DNA of 32,784 bases from Opitutaceae bacterium (lineage in GTDB: Bacteria > Verrucomicrobiota > Verrucomicrobiia > Opitutales > Opitutaceae), in the NCBI GenBank assembly GCA_028280955.1, contig JANQKU010000144.1, positions 1 through 32,784 of the forward strand, written 5' to 3'. The stretch's first letter is position 1. Each line of letters starts with the position of its first letter. Positions 25,533-32,784 of this stretch are shown here, one piece after another. The notes under the pieces are model-generated. The model was given only the letters and a program-made list of their open reading frames with translations. It made no database searches and was not told where the DNA came from. Position numbers and translations under genes: made by a program.

Positions 25533-26786
25533 TTAAATCACTGATTCATAGACGAAAGCTGTTATAACACCAACTTTCTTCCATGAATAACGCTCATTAG
25601 CGAATGCTACAATCTCCGCGGACCGGTCTTCAAGATGTCCGTAAAGATCACTATTGAAATATTCTCCAATACATCGGCCGAGGTCATCAGAGTCTTCAGC
25701 CCTGCAAATGAAACCTGTCCGACCAGGAATTATTTCCTCTCGCAATGAACCCACGTCAGTTGCAAGAACTGGTAATCCAAAACTGTATCCAAGAAACAAG
25801 ACGCCACTCTGGAAGATGTGTCTATAAGGTAACACAAGAAGGTCTGCTGCCTTGAAGTAAATTTCGACTTCTTCATCAGGTATGAATTTGATCATCGTGG
25901 TGACACGGTCTTCGATTCCTGATTGTACAATGTCGTTGCAGATTTGATTCCAGTAAACTTCAGAGCCTTTCATTCTACCCGCAATAACAAGTCGCAATTT
26001 TCTATCCTTTTTGATCAAAGGCTTTATCGCGGTCACAAGATATTCCAGGCCTTTATAAGGCGCAATATTGCCAAAAAAAAGGACTGTTTTATCATCACTT
26101 TCGATTTCAAGTTGTTCTCTTGCCTCTGAGCGTGTTAAATCAGTTTTAGGCAATGTATTATTAATGCCAAAAGGAATAACTACAATCTTCTCTGCAGTAA
26201 CAGCAAACTCGGCCATCAATTCTCTCTTCATCAATTCGGTGTGTACGAAAATACGATTGGCGAGCCGATATTGCATTCTGAGAGAGAACCTGTTCATCCA
26301 ACTATCGCAACCGTCACGTTTCCCAATGTTGACGTTATGAGCCGTAAACAAAACTCGTTTTCCCAAGAGTCTATAAAATCCCATAACGAATATTCGATCA
26401 ATGAATTCAAATTTGTTATGCCAAAGAATGTGAAAAACTTTCGCACGCGTAGTGAGAGCATAGCAAATAAGACGCATATAGTAGAAGATAACGCGTATCG
26501 CTTTTCCGAAACCACCGCCCGTGGCCGACTGATCACCTCGGAGATTGAGAAAAGTAAGCGTCTCAGACTGATGGAACTCAGGGGTATCAATGTTGTCACT
26601 ACCAATCAGATCACATGGAATACATTGCTCGATAAGCGTAAAGGCAAGGCCAAGGGCATACGGACGATCACCGCCACCGGTTAAGATAGCAACGCGAGGA
26701 CCGGCATAGCCCTTTTTTTCAGCTGGATCCTGAAGTCCTTCGGATACGGTTTGAAAATTTACCAGACTCGTGGATTGCCCGTTCAT
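25533..26786 (-). CDS. Glycosyltransferase, GT4 family
   Basis: The 417-residue protein is a retaining GT-B glycosyltransferase. The N-terminal domain starts after about 30 residues (RVAILTGGGDRPYALGLAFTL) and contains KRVLFTAHNVN and ANRIFVHTELMKREL. The C-terminal nucleotide-binding domain has KTVLFFGNIAPYKGLEYL, KLRLVIAGRMKG, IKFIPDEEVEIYFKAADLLVLPY and FGLPVLATDVGSLREEI. The usual first Glu of the E-x7-E motif is not obvious. Donor and acceptor are unknown. It follows the GT9 gene by 20 bases. Confidence 0.88.
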   Translation of the reverse strand: MNGQSTSLVNFQTVSEGLQDPAEKKGYAGPRVAILTGGGDRPYALGLAFTLIEQCIPCDLIGSDNIDTPEFHQSETLTFLNLRGDQSATGGGFGKAIRVIFYYMRLICYALTTRAKVFHILWHNKFEFIDRIFVMGFYRLLGKRVLFTAHNVNIGKRDGCDSWMNRFSLRMQYRLANRIFVHTELMKRELMAEFAVTAEKIVVIPFGINNTLPKTDLTRSEAREQLEIESDDKTVLFFGNIAPYKGLEYLVTAIKPLIKKDRKLRLVIAGRMKGSEVYWNQICNDIVQSGIEDRVTTMIKFIPDEEVEIYFKAADLLVLPYRHIFQSGVLFLGYSFGLPVLATDVGSLREEIIPGRTGFICRAEDSDDLGRCIGEYFNSDLYGHLEDRSAEIVAFANERYSWKKVGVITAFVYESVI

Positions 26787-26806
26787 GCGATTCCTTTCAA
26801 TTATTT

Positions 26807-27685
26807 CTACTTCAACTGGCGAAGTGTAGCTTCCAGAACATCTTCCAGACTGATAGATGTAGTCGCTGCAGGATCGAAATCTCGTTTATAAAAATGTTCT
26901 CCAAGCAAAGGAGAGACGAGTTTTTCCATAAGACCATATTCGTAAATTTCCCATGGACTCGTGCAGTTAAAAATCGAAACACACTTTACGCCACTGCCGA
27001 GAGCAAAATGCATTGGTAAGCTGTCGCCACTGACAAGGCATTGATGGCCCTGAACATCTCCGAGATGTTCCAATAATGTCGGTCGAGTCGGGAGTATGTT
27101 TACCTTAAAGCCACGTGATTCGAGCTCACGCTGCAATTCACCATAGTAGGCCCACGCCTTCATTGGCCAAACAGGACCGGCAACCGGAGAGAGCGCTACA
27201 TCACCGCACATGCCTGTTTCACTTCCTTTTGGAAGCACATAGGTTTCACTTTTGAATTTCATGCCCAAGCCTTCGAAAATTAGATCCTGGTAAGTGCGAC
27301 GATTCTGGTACTTCAGTTCATCAGCTCTCTTACGCCCGTAACGACTAATGAGACTCAGATCAAACCAAGCGTGTGAATCATCCGAATACTGAAGTTTGTA
27401 TTTCTCATTCAAGTAAGCCCCAAAAATCTGCTTCCCTTTAATTGAAGTGGCAAATCTACCTGTATCTTCAGTATCCTCAAGATTAATGACGAGGTCGTAG
27501 CACCGATCCCGCGCAGATTCTCTCCCTTCCCACGACAAACAGCGAAGATTCTCTCTCATGTTTTGAAGCAAAGACATGTTCTTTTTGTCTGTTATCCAAG
27601 TAGTGGATCCCTGAAATCGGTGTAATAGTGTGGAGGTTCTTACAACATCGCCAGTGGCTCCGAGCTTAATAATTAGAAGATTCAT
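26807..27685 (-). CDS. GT9-family glycosyltransferase (ADP-heptose:LPS heptosyltransferase-like)
   Basis: The protein has 292 residues, somewhat short for the family (usually 320-360). The N-terminus MNLLIIKLGATGDVVRTSTLL is the GT9 acceptor-side motif with D13. The sugar-nucleotide domain contains VALSPVAGPVWPMKAW and CLVSGDSLPMHFALGSGVKCVSIF, in place of the usual SGPMHLAAALG motif. It should use ADP-heptose, which the four-gene operon a few kilobases away makes, to add heptose to the lipid A core or to an exported glycan. The acceptor is unknown. Confidence 0.85.
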   Translation of the reverse strand: MNLLIIKLGATGDVVRTSTLLHRFQGSTTWITDKKNMSLLQNMRENLRCLSWEGRESARDRCYDLVINLEDTEDTGRFATSIKGKQIFGAYLNEKYKLQYSDDSHAWFDLSLISRYGRKRADELKYQNRRTYQDLIFEGLGMKFKSETYVLPKGSETGMCGDVALSPVAGPVWPMKAWAYYGELQRELESRGFKVNILPTRPTLLEHLGDVQGHQCLVSGDSLPMHFALGSGVKCVSIFNCTSPWEIYEYGLMEKLVSPLLGEHFYKRDFDPAATTSISLEDVLEATLRQLK

Positions 27686-27759
27686 TTTTATCGGTATTTA
27701 TTAAAGTTTAACGAAAAGATTTTAATTTTGCTTTGGTGCTTACAGAAAGATAGATGACA

Positions 27760-29232
27760 TTACCTGATTGGGCTTTTCGAAATATCATTCGGTTTAACCG
27801 CTGCGACTATAGAGTTTAATATTTTTCGTATCGTAGAATGGGCAAATATTAAAAGAAATATCAAATATGTAACGGAACCAATTAAAATCTTAACGAAGAG
27901 TAGAAATATAGCTTTTGAGTCGTCTGGCATTAACGTATCTCCAAAATAAACACTCAATACCATTAAGCTTGCTGCGAGCGTGGGATAGAAACATGGTTTT
28001 ATATATTCGACAATCGATAACCCAATACGATGACGCAAAAGTATCAACGTTGGGATAGACATAATTAGGCTGTTCATGATAAGGCCCATCACGACATGAT
28101 TTATACTAAATCTAATACCAACTAAACAGGCTAACGCAACTCCTATAGTCGAACAAAGGTTAATATAAAAATTTTGGCGCATTAACCCTGTAGCAATAAT
28201 TCCTGTCAGGAAAAATATCTGTAATATAGAAATCAATGTGTATAGAGAAAGCAAAGAAGCTGGGCCCGAAGCAGCAATCCACTTGTCCCCGAAAAAGATA
28301 ACGGTAATTTCAGGAGCGACGAGTGCAATGCCAACAAATATAGCAAACGCGATTGGAGCGACCAATTCCATACCTTGATAAATCAAATCGCACATTCGCC
28401 GATGATCATTCTGAATTTTTGAGATAGCTGGAAGCGAAACTTTGGCAAGTGGTCGATGCGTTAACATCCTTGCCATTTCGGGAATTTTTCCCGCTACGAC
28501 ATATAGGCCGAGAGTGGAAACACCTGTGAATCGACCTATAATAATTTGATCCAGCCTTGAAGAGATATAAGATAGAATATGAGAGCCAAGTAATGGTGTC
28601 CCAAATCCAAGTAAATCGCGCAGGGATCGTATGGAAAAATTTTTGGATGGCTTGAAATCGGAAATAGCCAATATAAACAATGATCCGGTAATCGAAAACG
28701 TTAATTGCTGCCACACTAAAGCCCAAACCCCATATCCATTAAAGGCCATTATTACTCCAACTATACCCCCAATCAATGTCGCGAGCATTGTTCGTATAGT
28801 CGATTCACGAAAGCGCATTTCTCGAACAAGCAGAGCAGATTGAACTGCAGAAAGAGAATTGATGATCAGTATAAGGGATGACCATCGCAATAGATTAACT
28901 AAGTCTGGTTCGTCGTATATGTTCGCTACATATTTTGCAACTACCACAGTGGCTAAACAGAGAAATACGGCCAAGCCGAGACTTAACCAAAAAGCTGTAT
29001 TTATATGTGTTCGAGTGAGATCTGATCGTTGGATTACGAATGTAGCAATTCCCTGTTCAGTGATCATTTTTGCTAGGCCCATATAGACAAAGACTAAACC
29101 CATGAGGCCAAATGATCGAGGTTCAAGCAACCGAGCCAGAGTGGCAAATATAAAAAAAACCATAAACTGACGGGATATCATATTTATAGTTTCCCACTTA
29201 AGGCCCTTAGATATCGATGATTTAAGAGACAT
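27760..29232 (-). CDS. Wzx/WzxC-type polysaccharide flippase
   Basis: This is a MOP-superfamily membrane protein of 490 residues with 12 to 14 hydrophobic segments. The N-terminus SKGLKWETINMISRQFMVFFIFATLARLL and the phrase EPRSFGLMGLVFVYMGLAKMITEQGI are typical of the WzxC-like group. Such proteins flip undecaprenyl-linked oligosaccharide units across the inner membrane. A matching polymerase is not in the window. It starts at an ATG and is followed 74 bases later by the GT9 gene. Confidence 0.88.
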   Translation of the reverse strand: MSLKSSISKGLKWETINMISRQFMVFFIFATLARLLEPRSFGLMGLVFVYMGLAKMITEQGIATFVIQRSDLTRTHINTAFWLSLGLAVFLCLATVVVAKYVANIYDEPDLVNLLRWSSLILIINSLSAVQSALLVREMRFRESTIRTMLATLIGGIVGVIMAFNGYGVWALVWQQLTFSITGSLFILAISDFKPSKNFSIRSLRDLLGFGTPLLGSHILSYISSRLDQIIIGRFTGVSTLGLYVVAGKIPEMARMLTHRPLAKVSLPAISKIQNDHRRMCDLIYQGMELVAPIAFAIFVGIALVAPEITVIFFGDKWIAASGPASLLSLYTLISILQIFFLTGIIATGLMRQNFYINLCSTIGVALACLVGIRFSINHVVMGLIMNSLIMSIPTLILLRHRIGLSIVEYIKPCFYPTLAASLMVLSVYFGDTLMPDDSKAIFLLFVKILIGSVTYLIFLLIFAHSTIRKILNSIVAAVKPNDISKSPIR

Positions 29233-29242
29233 GAATTTGGAA

Positions 29243-29297
29243 AATGCTAATTAAATATAATAAATTCTAAATAGGAAGTAATACCCTATTTAGCATT
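29243..29297. repeat. Overlapping inverted repeats upstream of the flippase gene
   Basis: CTAAATAGG (29267-29275) pairs perfectly with CCTATTTAG (29285-29293). The same right arm, read as TTAGCATT (29290-29297), also pairs with AATGCTAA at 29243-29250. The two pairings exclude each other, which is the logic of an attenuator, but the stems are AT-rich and lack a T-run. The remaining 249-base gap holds no gene. Confidence 0.35.
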
Positions 29298-29481
29298 CAC
29301 ATTTTGTGCTTCCAGTGAGGATTTTAAATAGCTAACTTAGTATTCTATCGATAAATCAAGTTTATTCTATACTATAAGTTAACTCTGAAACATTAATCTC
29401 AAGATATTCTGTGTTTACAATGATGTAAATTCATGGTCACCTATTATTTTCAGTGATTGATTCTTTTATAAAAAACATTTT

Positions 29482-30333
29482 TTATTCCTTTGTTGGTTGG
29501 TTCCCGGTGAATTCTTCTGGAGCTAAATAACCCTTATGGTTTTTCCCGGATTTAATTATATTTGACCTGTGCAAAGCATTAAGACGGTTGTAAAGGATCC
29601 GATGTAATGGGTTTTTCCCTTTACGCCACGAGCTGCTCATTAAATGCACACCGTAGCTTCCAAACTTGTACCATCTATCGAAATCGTACCGAGAACCATT
29701 GATCAATATTTTGATCGATTTCCGCAACTTAGAATTTTTAGCGAATGTCTTTGTTACCAATCCTGGACCAGTAGTAGTTAGTACTTTCGCATCATTTCTT
29801 AAAAATCTTGGTGCGGATAGCAACAGCTCATTTTTATCGAAATCAATTTTTGTTGCTTCAATACAATCTTCGATGATTGCTTTTATAAATGGATGACCTG
29901 GTGCAGCCCCAAACGCATAATTACCTAAGTCCCAATCGAAGTTATAGATTTCTCTAAAATGGTTGAAAATTGTAATTTTCTCAAAAGGAAATACGCATTC
30001 TTCTCTTAATAAAGGGGTGATGCTTTCTGATAGTAACACATCAAGATCAAAATAGAATCCTCCATATCGATAAATCGCAAGATAGCGAAAAAAATCAAAC
30101 CGCTGAATGGAGTATTTGAAATTGTAGAATGCATTCCTATATCTCAACTCTTCTTTGTCTATAAATTCTTTGACCTTTTCATCGTTAAAAAAAGTATATT
30201 CAAATTCTGGGTTTAGAACTTGAACACTTTTAGTGCAAGCTTTAATGAGAGGCGATAATTCAAAAGTTTGCGAGGATGCGTTGGGTCCTCTACAACCGAT
30301 TTGAATTATCTTTTTGGGTATGGTGGTTTTCAT
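29482..30333 (-). CDS. Glycosyltransferase with DXD motif, GT32/capsular polysaccharide type
   Basis: The 283-residue protein starts with KTTIPKKIIQIG, the usual opening of GT32-like proteins. SIQRFDFFRYLAIYRYGGFY leads into the metal-binding FDLDVL (D96, D98). APGHPFIKAIIEDC and TTGPGLVTK are further family features. It should transfer a sugar from a nucleotide donor during glycan assembly in the cytoplasm; donor and acceptor are unknown. Its base composition is more AT-rich than the heptose genes, as for the flippase gene, which suggests a recently exchanged sugar-specific part of the locus. Confidence 0.82.
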   Translation of the reverse strand: MKTTIPKKIIQIGCRGPNASSQTFELSPLIKACTKSVQVLNPEFEYTFFNDEKVKEFIDKEELRYRNAFYNFKYSIQRFDFFRYLAIYRYGGFYFDLDVLLSESITPLLREECVFPFEKITIFNHFREIYNFDWDLGNYAFGAAPGHPFIKAIIEDCIEATKIDFDKNELLLSAPRFLRNDAKVLTTTGPGLVTKTFAKNSKLRKSIKILINGSRYDFDRWYKFGSYGVHLMSSSWRKGKNPLHRILYNRLNALHRSNIIKSGKNHKGYLAPEEFTGNQPTKE

Positions 30334-31042
30334 TTTTTAGGTATCTAATTTAAATGTATTTTGTAACATTAGTGTTTCGGCAAGTGCGTTTATCTAAAAA
30401 GTAATTTTTAGTTCATAAGGTTGATATAAACAAATCGAGGTATCTCACATTTGAATGTAATTGAGATTCGTGGTCTCATTCTCAAAAGTTAATTAGCAAT
30501 TAGGCCAATCGCTTTCACTTAATAATTATACAGAAGATCCTAAATTTTAATGAGCAGTTTTAATCTGGCAAAAAAGAAAACGAAGACCAATCGCTATACA
30601 AAATTGATATTGAGCTTATTACCTCTTTTTAACGCTAAAGCTCAGGATAGTCTAAAACTGCGTCAATATTAAGAACAATGGAAAATTGAAAGGATCTTCG
30701 CTTGGATTCAAAATTTTCACAGAGTCTTGAATAGTCATAAATGCAAACTTCAAAACCATCAGACTTTCGTTGAGCTGTAATGCATCTGTATCTTACTCAA
30801 AAAGCATTTGTCGGATAGTTTCTGAAATTCCAGCTCGTTTTATTGCCTCTGTTGGCGGTTGTTTTTGTGGTTTTTACACCACCTATTTTTGGTACGATAT
30901 GGAAACTCTTTATAAAAATTCATTTCGGACACTTGTAAAATCAGATGTATCCTACTATAATTATTTTTCAGTGGTCTAAGTACTGGGTAATTGATTCTTT
31001 GTACTTCACTAATTTGGTCAGAATATACAATATAGAAAAGAG
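30334..31042. other. 709-base intergenic region with a dead transposon fragment
   Basis: Very AT-rich sequence between the large beta-helix gene and the GT32 gene. It contains the transposase remnant listed separately on the plus strand. No complete gene is supported on either strand; short frames on both strands have no recognisable content. No intact terminal inverted repeats of an insertion sequence could be identified by eye. Confidence 0.6.
30550..30825 (+). pseudogene. Remnant of an IS5-family transposase, C-terminal part
   Basis: One plus-strand frame reads AKAQDSLKLRQY, stop (30670), EQWKIERIFAWIQNFHRVL, continues to a second stop (30778), then CICILLKKHL, and ends at 30825. This follows the conserved end of IS5-type DDE transposases, where a run like [27 protein letters not shown] contains the catalytic Glu (the E of KIER here) and is followed by a hydrophobic tail. 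Two in-frame stops and no upstream catalytic Asp residues show it is dead. It is the only plus-strand gene trace in the window and marks an old insertion between two glycan genes. Confidence 0.72.
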
Positions 31043-32683
31043 TCAAGGATTCGACTGTAAATTAAGATCAGTAGGACCATCCGGAGGAGTAGGACCAGTA
31101 GAAGTTCCTCTTAAAGGATGCGGATAAGGATAAGGGATGTACCCAGGCTTTGCGGTATTGTTGAAATACTCTCTATTTTCTTTGATCATCACTGATGAGT
31201 CGGGTTGAACCTTACTTGTGAAACTCGAATTCATATAGTCAACTTTGAATGGTAATGCACTTAAGCCTCCGGAACCATTGTACGTATTATCCCAAGCGTA
31301 CCAAGGATTCAGTGTTTGTGTTGAGTAGGTGCCGTAGAAGACGGTCGGACCCGTCCATCCTACTTGATCAAGACCAGGATAGCCGTTGGTAATCACATAT
31401 ACATCGCCAACGTCCCAATCGTTATCTACGCCGCCTGTCAATGTACAGGTAAATGTGGTCGATGTATTTGCCGTCGCGAATCCTCCACTACCATCGGTTC
31501 GATTCCAAACGTAATAAGTTTGGAGATAATCCCCCGGACTAGAAGTGCCTCCATCACCAAGATAAAAATTAGTTGTCCATGACTGTCCTGAGTCTGATAA
31601 TACGGCAGAATTGTTAGGGCCATCGTGCGTTCCCGTTCCATCAGTGACAGGAGTATTTCCATCGTAAGCATAGCTGCCGTCAAGCTGTCCTGAATTATAG
31701 GAAAATGGATCGAAAACGGTTCTATAACTTTTGAGGACAATTTTATTGGAGTTTGTTGCTCCAGTGTTCGTGATGGTATTTCCCCATACAACACCCGTTC
31801 CGCCTCTTGCCTTTACAATTCCCTCATGCGAAGTTCCCGTATCGTTGTGTATAGTGTTGTTGTATATCTCGGCTGAATGCCCAGTCCTTATCGATGAGTC
31901 ATTTCCGTGAATACCCAAAGTGAAATTCGTCATCGTGTTGTGCCGCACAACCGCCTTACCTCCTGTATAGAGTTCTACAGATGCATCTCCCGCCGCATCC
32001 TGGGAAAGCGTGCAATCCTCAATAAAAATAGCATTCGCCGTTCCGAATCCAGGATCATATTTCAAGCTACCCGTTCCAGTACTTTCCGATGGAGGAGAAT
32101 TACCGTCACTACCTTGAATCTGAAATAGTTGAAAAACTCCATCACCGGATGATGGATAGCTTTTGGCCGTGATTGTACAATCATGGATAACTCCTGTCGC
32201 ATGAGGAGAACCGCGACTGCTCCAAGAAGTTATACCACGCCGACTAATATTGGTGATCGAAATATTTCGGATAATGAAATCCTGCGAATCATTTACTTTT
32301 ATTACCTCATCTCCAGGCGCTGCCGAATCCGCTTGAATGAAAGCCAAGTCTTCAACGATACAGTCATCATTGATAATCAGTCCATCAGTACCTGATGTTG
32401 TCTTAATGGTAGTGCTTCCTGATCCTTGGCCTCTCAATGTGAGTCCAGTCGTTAAAGTGACAGTACTGGTCCATGTTGTACTACCCGAAGGCAAGAGTAT
32501 AATATCACCAGGCCCTGCTGCATCAATGGCAATTTGAACGGCATTTTGCGAGAGATTCGAAACATTGATTGTTGCGGCTGACACGAAATGAACTTGGCTT
32601 ATTGTAAATACTAAACCGATAAACACGAATGGTTTCAAAGTTTTCATTTGTTTTTTGACTAGCATGGCGTATTCGTTGACCAT
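31043..32683 (-). CDS. Large secreted right-handed beta-helix protein
   Basis: The 546-residue protein starts at ATG 32683, with AAGAG about seven bases upstream; ATG at 32647 (MKTLKPFVF) is an alternative. A signal peptide ends near VSAA|TINVS. The mature part begins with AVQIAIDAAGPGDIILLPSG and GLTLRGQGSGSTTIK, the entry to a parallel beta-helix, and coils such as CIVEDLAFIQ, DFIIRNISITNISRRGI and AEIYNNTIHN continue to about residue 320. A second part of about 200 residues is rich in Gly, Tyr, Trp and Thr. The tail TGPTPPDGPTDLNLQSNP carries no sorting signal. A role in binding or cutting the exported polysaccharide is plausible. It faces the heptose and glycosyltransferase genes as the first gene visible in this block. 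Confidence 0.78.
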   Translation of the reverse strand: MVNEYAMLVKKQMKTLKPFVFIGLVFTISQVHFVSAATINVSNLSQNAVQIAIDAAGPGDIILLPSGSTTWTSTVTLTTGLTLRGQGSGSTTIKTTSGTDGLIINDDCIVEDLAFIQADSAAPGDEVIKVNDSQDFIIRNISITNISRRGITSWSSRGSPHATGVIHDCTITAKSYPSSGDGVFQLFQIQGSDGNSPPSESTGTGSLKYDPGFGTANAIFIEDCTLSQDAAGDASVELYTGGKAVVRHNTMTNFTLGIHGNDSSIRTGHSAEIYNNTIHNDTGTSHEGIVKARGGTGVVWGNTITNTGATNSNKIVLKSYRTVFDPFSYNSGQLDGSYAYDGNTPVTDGTGTHDGPNNSAVLSDSGQSWTTNFYLGDGGTSSPGDYLQTYYVWNRTDGSGGFATANTSTTFTCTLTGGVDNDWDVGDVYVITNGYPGLDQVGWTGPTVFYGTYSTQTLNPWYAWDNTYNGSGGLSALPFKVDYMNSSFTSKVQPDSSVMIKENREYFNNTAKPGYIPYPYPHPLRGTSTGPTPPDGPTDLNLQSNP

Positions 32684-32784
32684 ATCATCTCTTAAGTTTC
32701 TGTTCCTTCATTCGGCTAAATAATCACAACCTGAACAGCGTTTTGTCACAGAAATCATTGCGACACAGAACAACAAACTGAACG

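Noticed and set aside
30840-31046. 68-residue minus-strand reading frame after the large beta-helix gene
   Set aside because: Low-complexity AT-rich content, overlaps the stop of the upstream gene in another frame and has no recognisable domain.
31043-32683. C-terminal sorting signal on the large beta-helix protein
   Set aside because: The end is proline-rich but has no hydrophobic helix or basic tail.
1-32784. CRISPR arrays, tRNA or rRNA genes
   Set aside because: No regularly spaced repeats and no tRNA- or rRNA-like stretches were seen on either strand.

Overview
The window is a continuous block of genes that all run on the minus strand, at moderate G+C. It reads as an envelope and exopolysaccharide locus of a Gram-negative bacterium with a dedicated protein-sorting system. 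The sorting signal is of the VPDSG-CTERM type and sits beside an exosortase without an EpsI domain. That pairing is known mainly from Verrucomicrobiota (Opitutia-like lineages). Together with a complete ADP-heptose pathway it makes a marine-type verrucomicrobial genome the best guess. No rRNA or other taxonomic marker is present, so this is inference.

Layout in the direction of transcription, from high to low coordinates. (1) 32.7-25.5 kb holds surface glycan synthesis: a secreted beta-helix protein, a decayed IS5-type transposase remnant (the only plus-strand gene trace), a GT32 glycosyltransferase, a Wzx-type flippase, a GT9 heptosyltransferase-like protein and a GT4 glycosyltransferase. 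(2) 25.2-20.1 kb holds a second secreted beta-helix protein and then gmhA, hldA, a gmhB-hldC fusion and hldD, which is the whole ADP-L-glycero-D-manno-heptose route. (3) 19.8-14.1 kb holds a DUF362 protein, a GNAT acetyltransferase, a PaaK/CapK-like adenylate-forming enzyme, a FemAB-like protein of the exosortase-associated type, a YdcF/SanA-like membrane protein and a 77-residue protein with a possible sorting signal. (4) 14.0-11.3 kb holds larE, larB and larC for the nickel-pincer nucleotide cofactor, with no larA in view. (5) 10.9-4.4 kb holds a single-module NRPS (C-A-T-TE), a nucleotide-sugar dehydrogenase and the exosortase. (6) 4.0-1 kb holds the VPDSG-CTERM substrate and the PrsK/PrsR two-component system; PrsR runs off the left edge.

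How the parts fit: PrsK would sense an envelope signal and phosphorylate PrsR, a sigma-54 activator. A well-formed -24/-12 element with correct spacing lies just before the VPDSG-CTERM gene. A perfect 10-bp inverted repeat lies about 125 bp further upstream, as expected for the activator's site. The substrate would be exported, cut and anchored or released by the exosortase in coordination with polysaccharide made by the surrounding glycosyltransferases and flippase. No polymerase, priming glycosyltransferase or chain-length regulator is visible, so the locus probably continues beyond the window.

The least explained part is the middle. It combines an NRPS module whose condensation motif has lost its catalytic His and whose thioesterase has a Cys nucleophile, the larBCE set without an obvious client, and adenylate-forming, FemAB-like and GNAT enzymes suited to decorating a polymer with amino acids or acyl groups.
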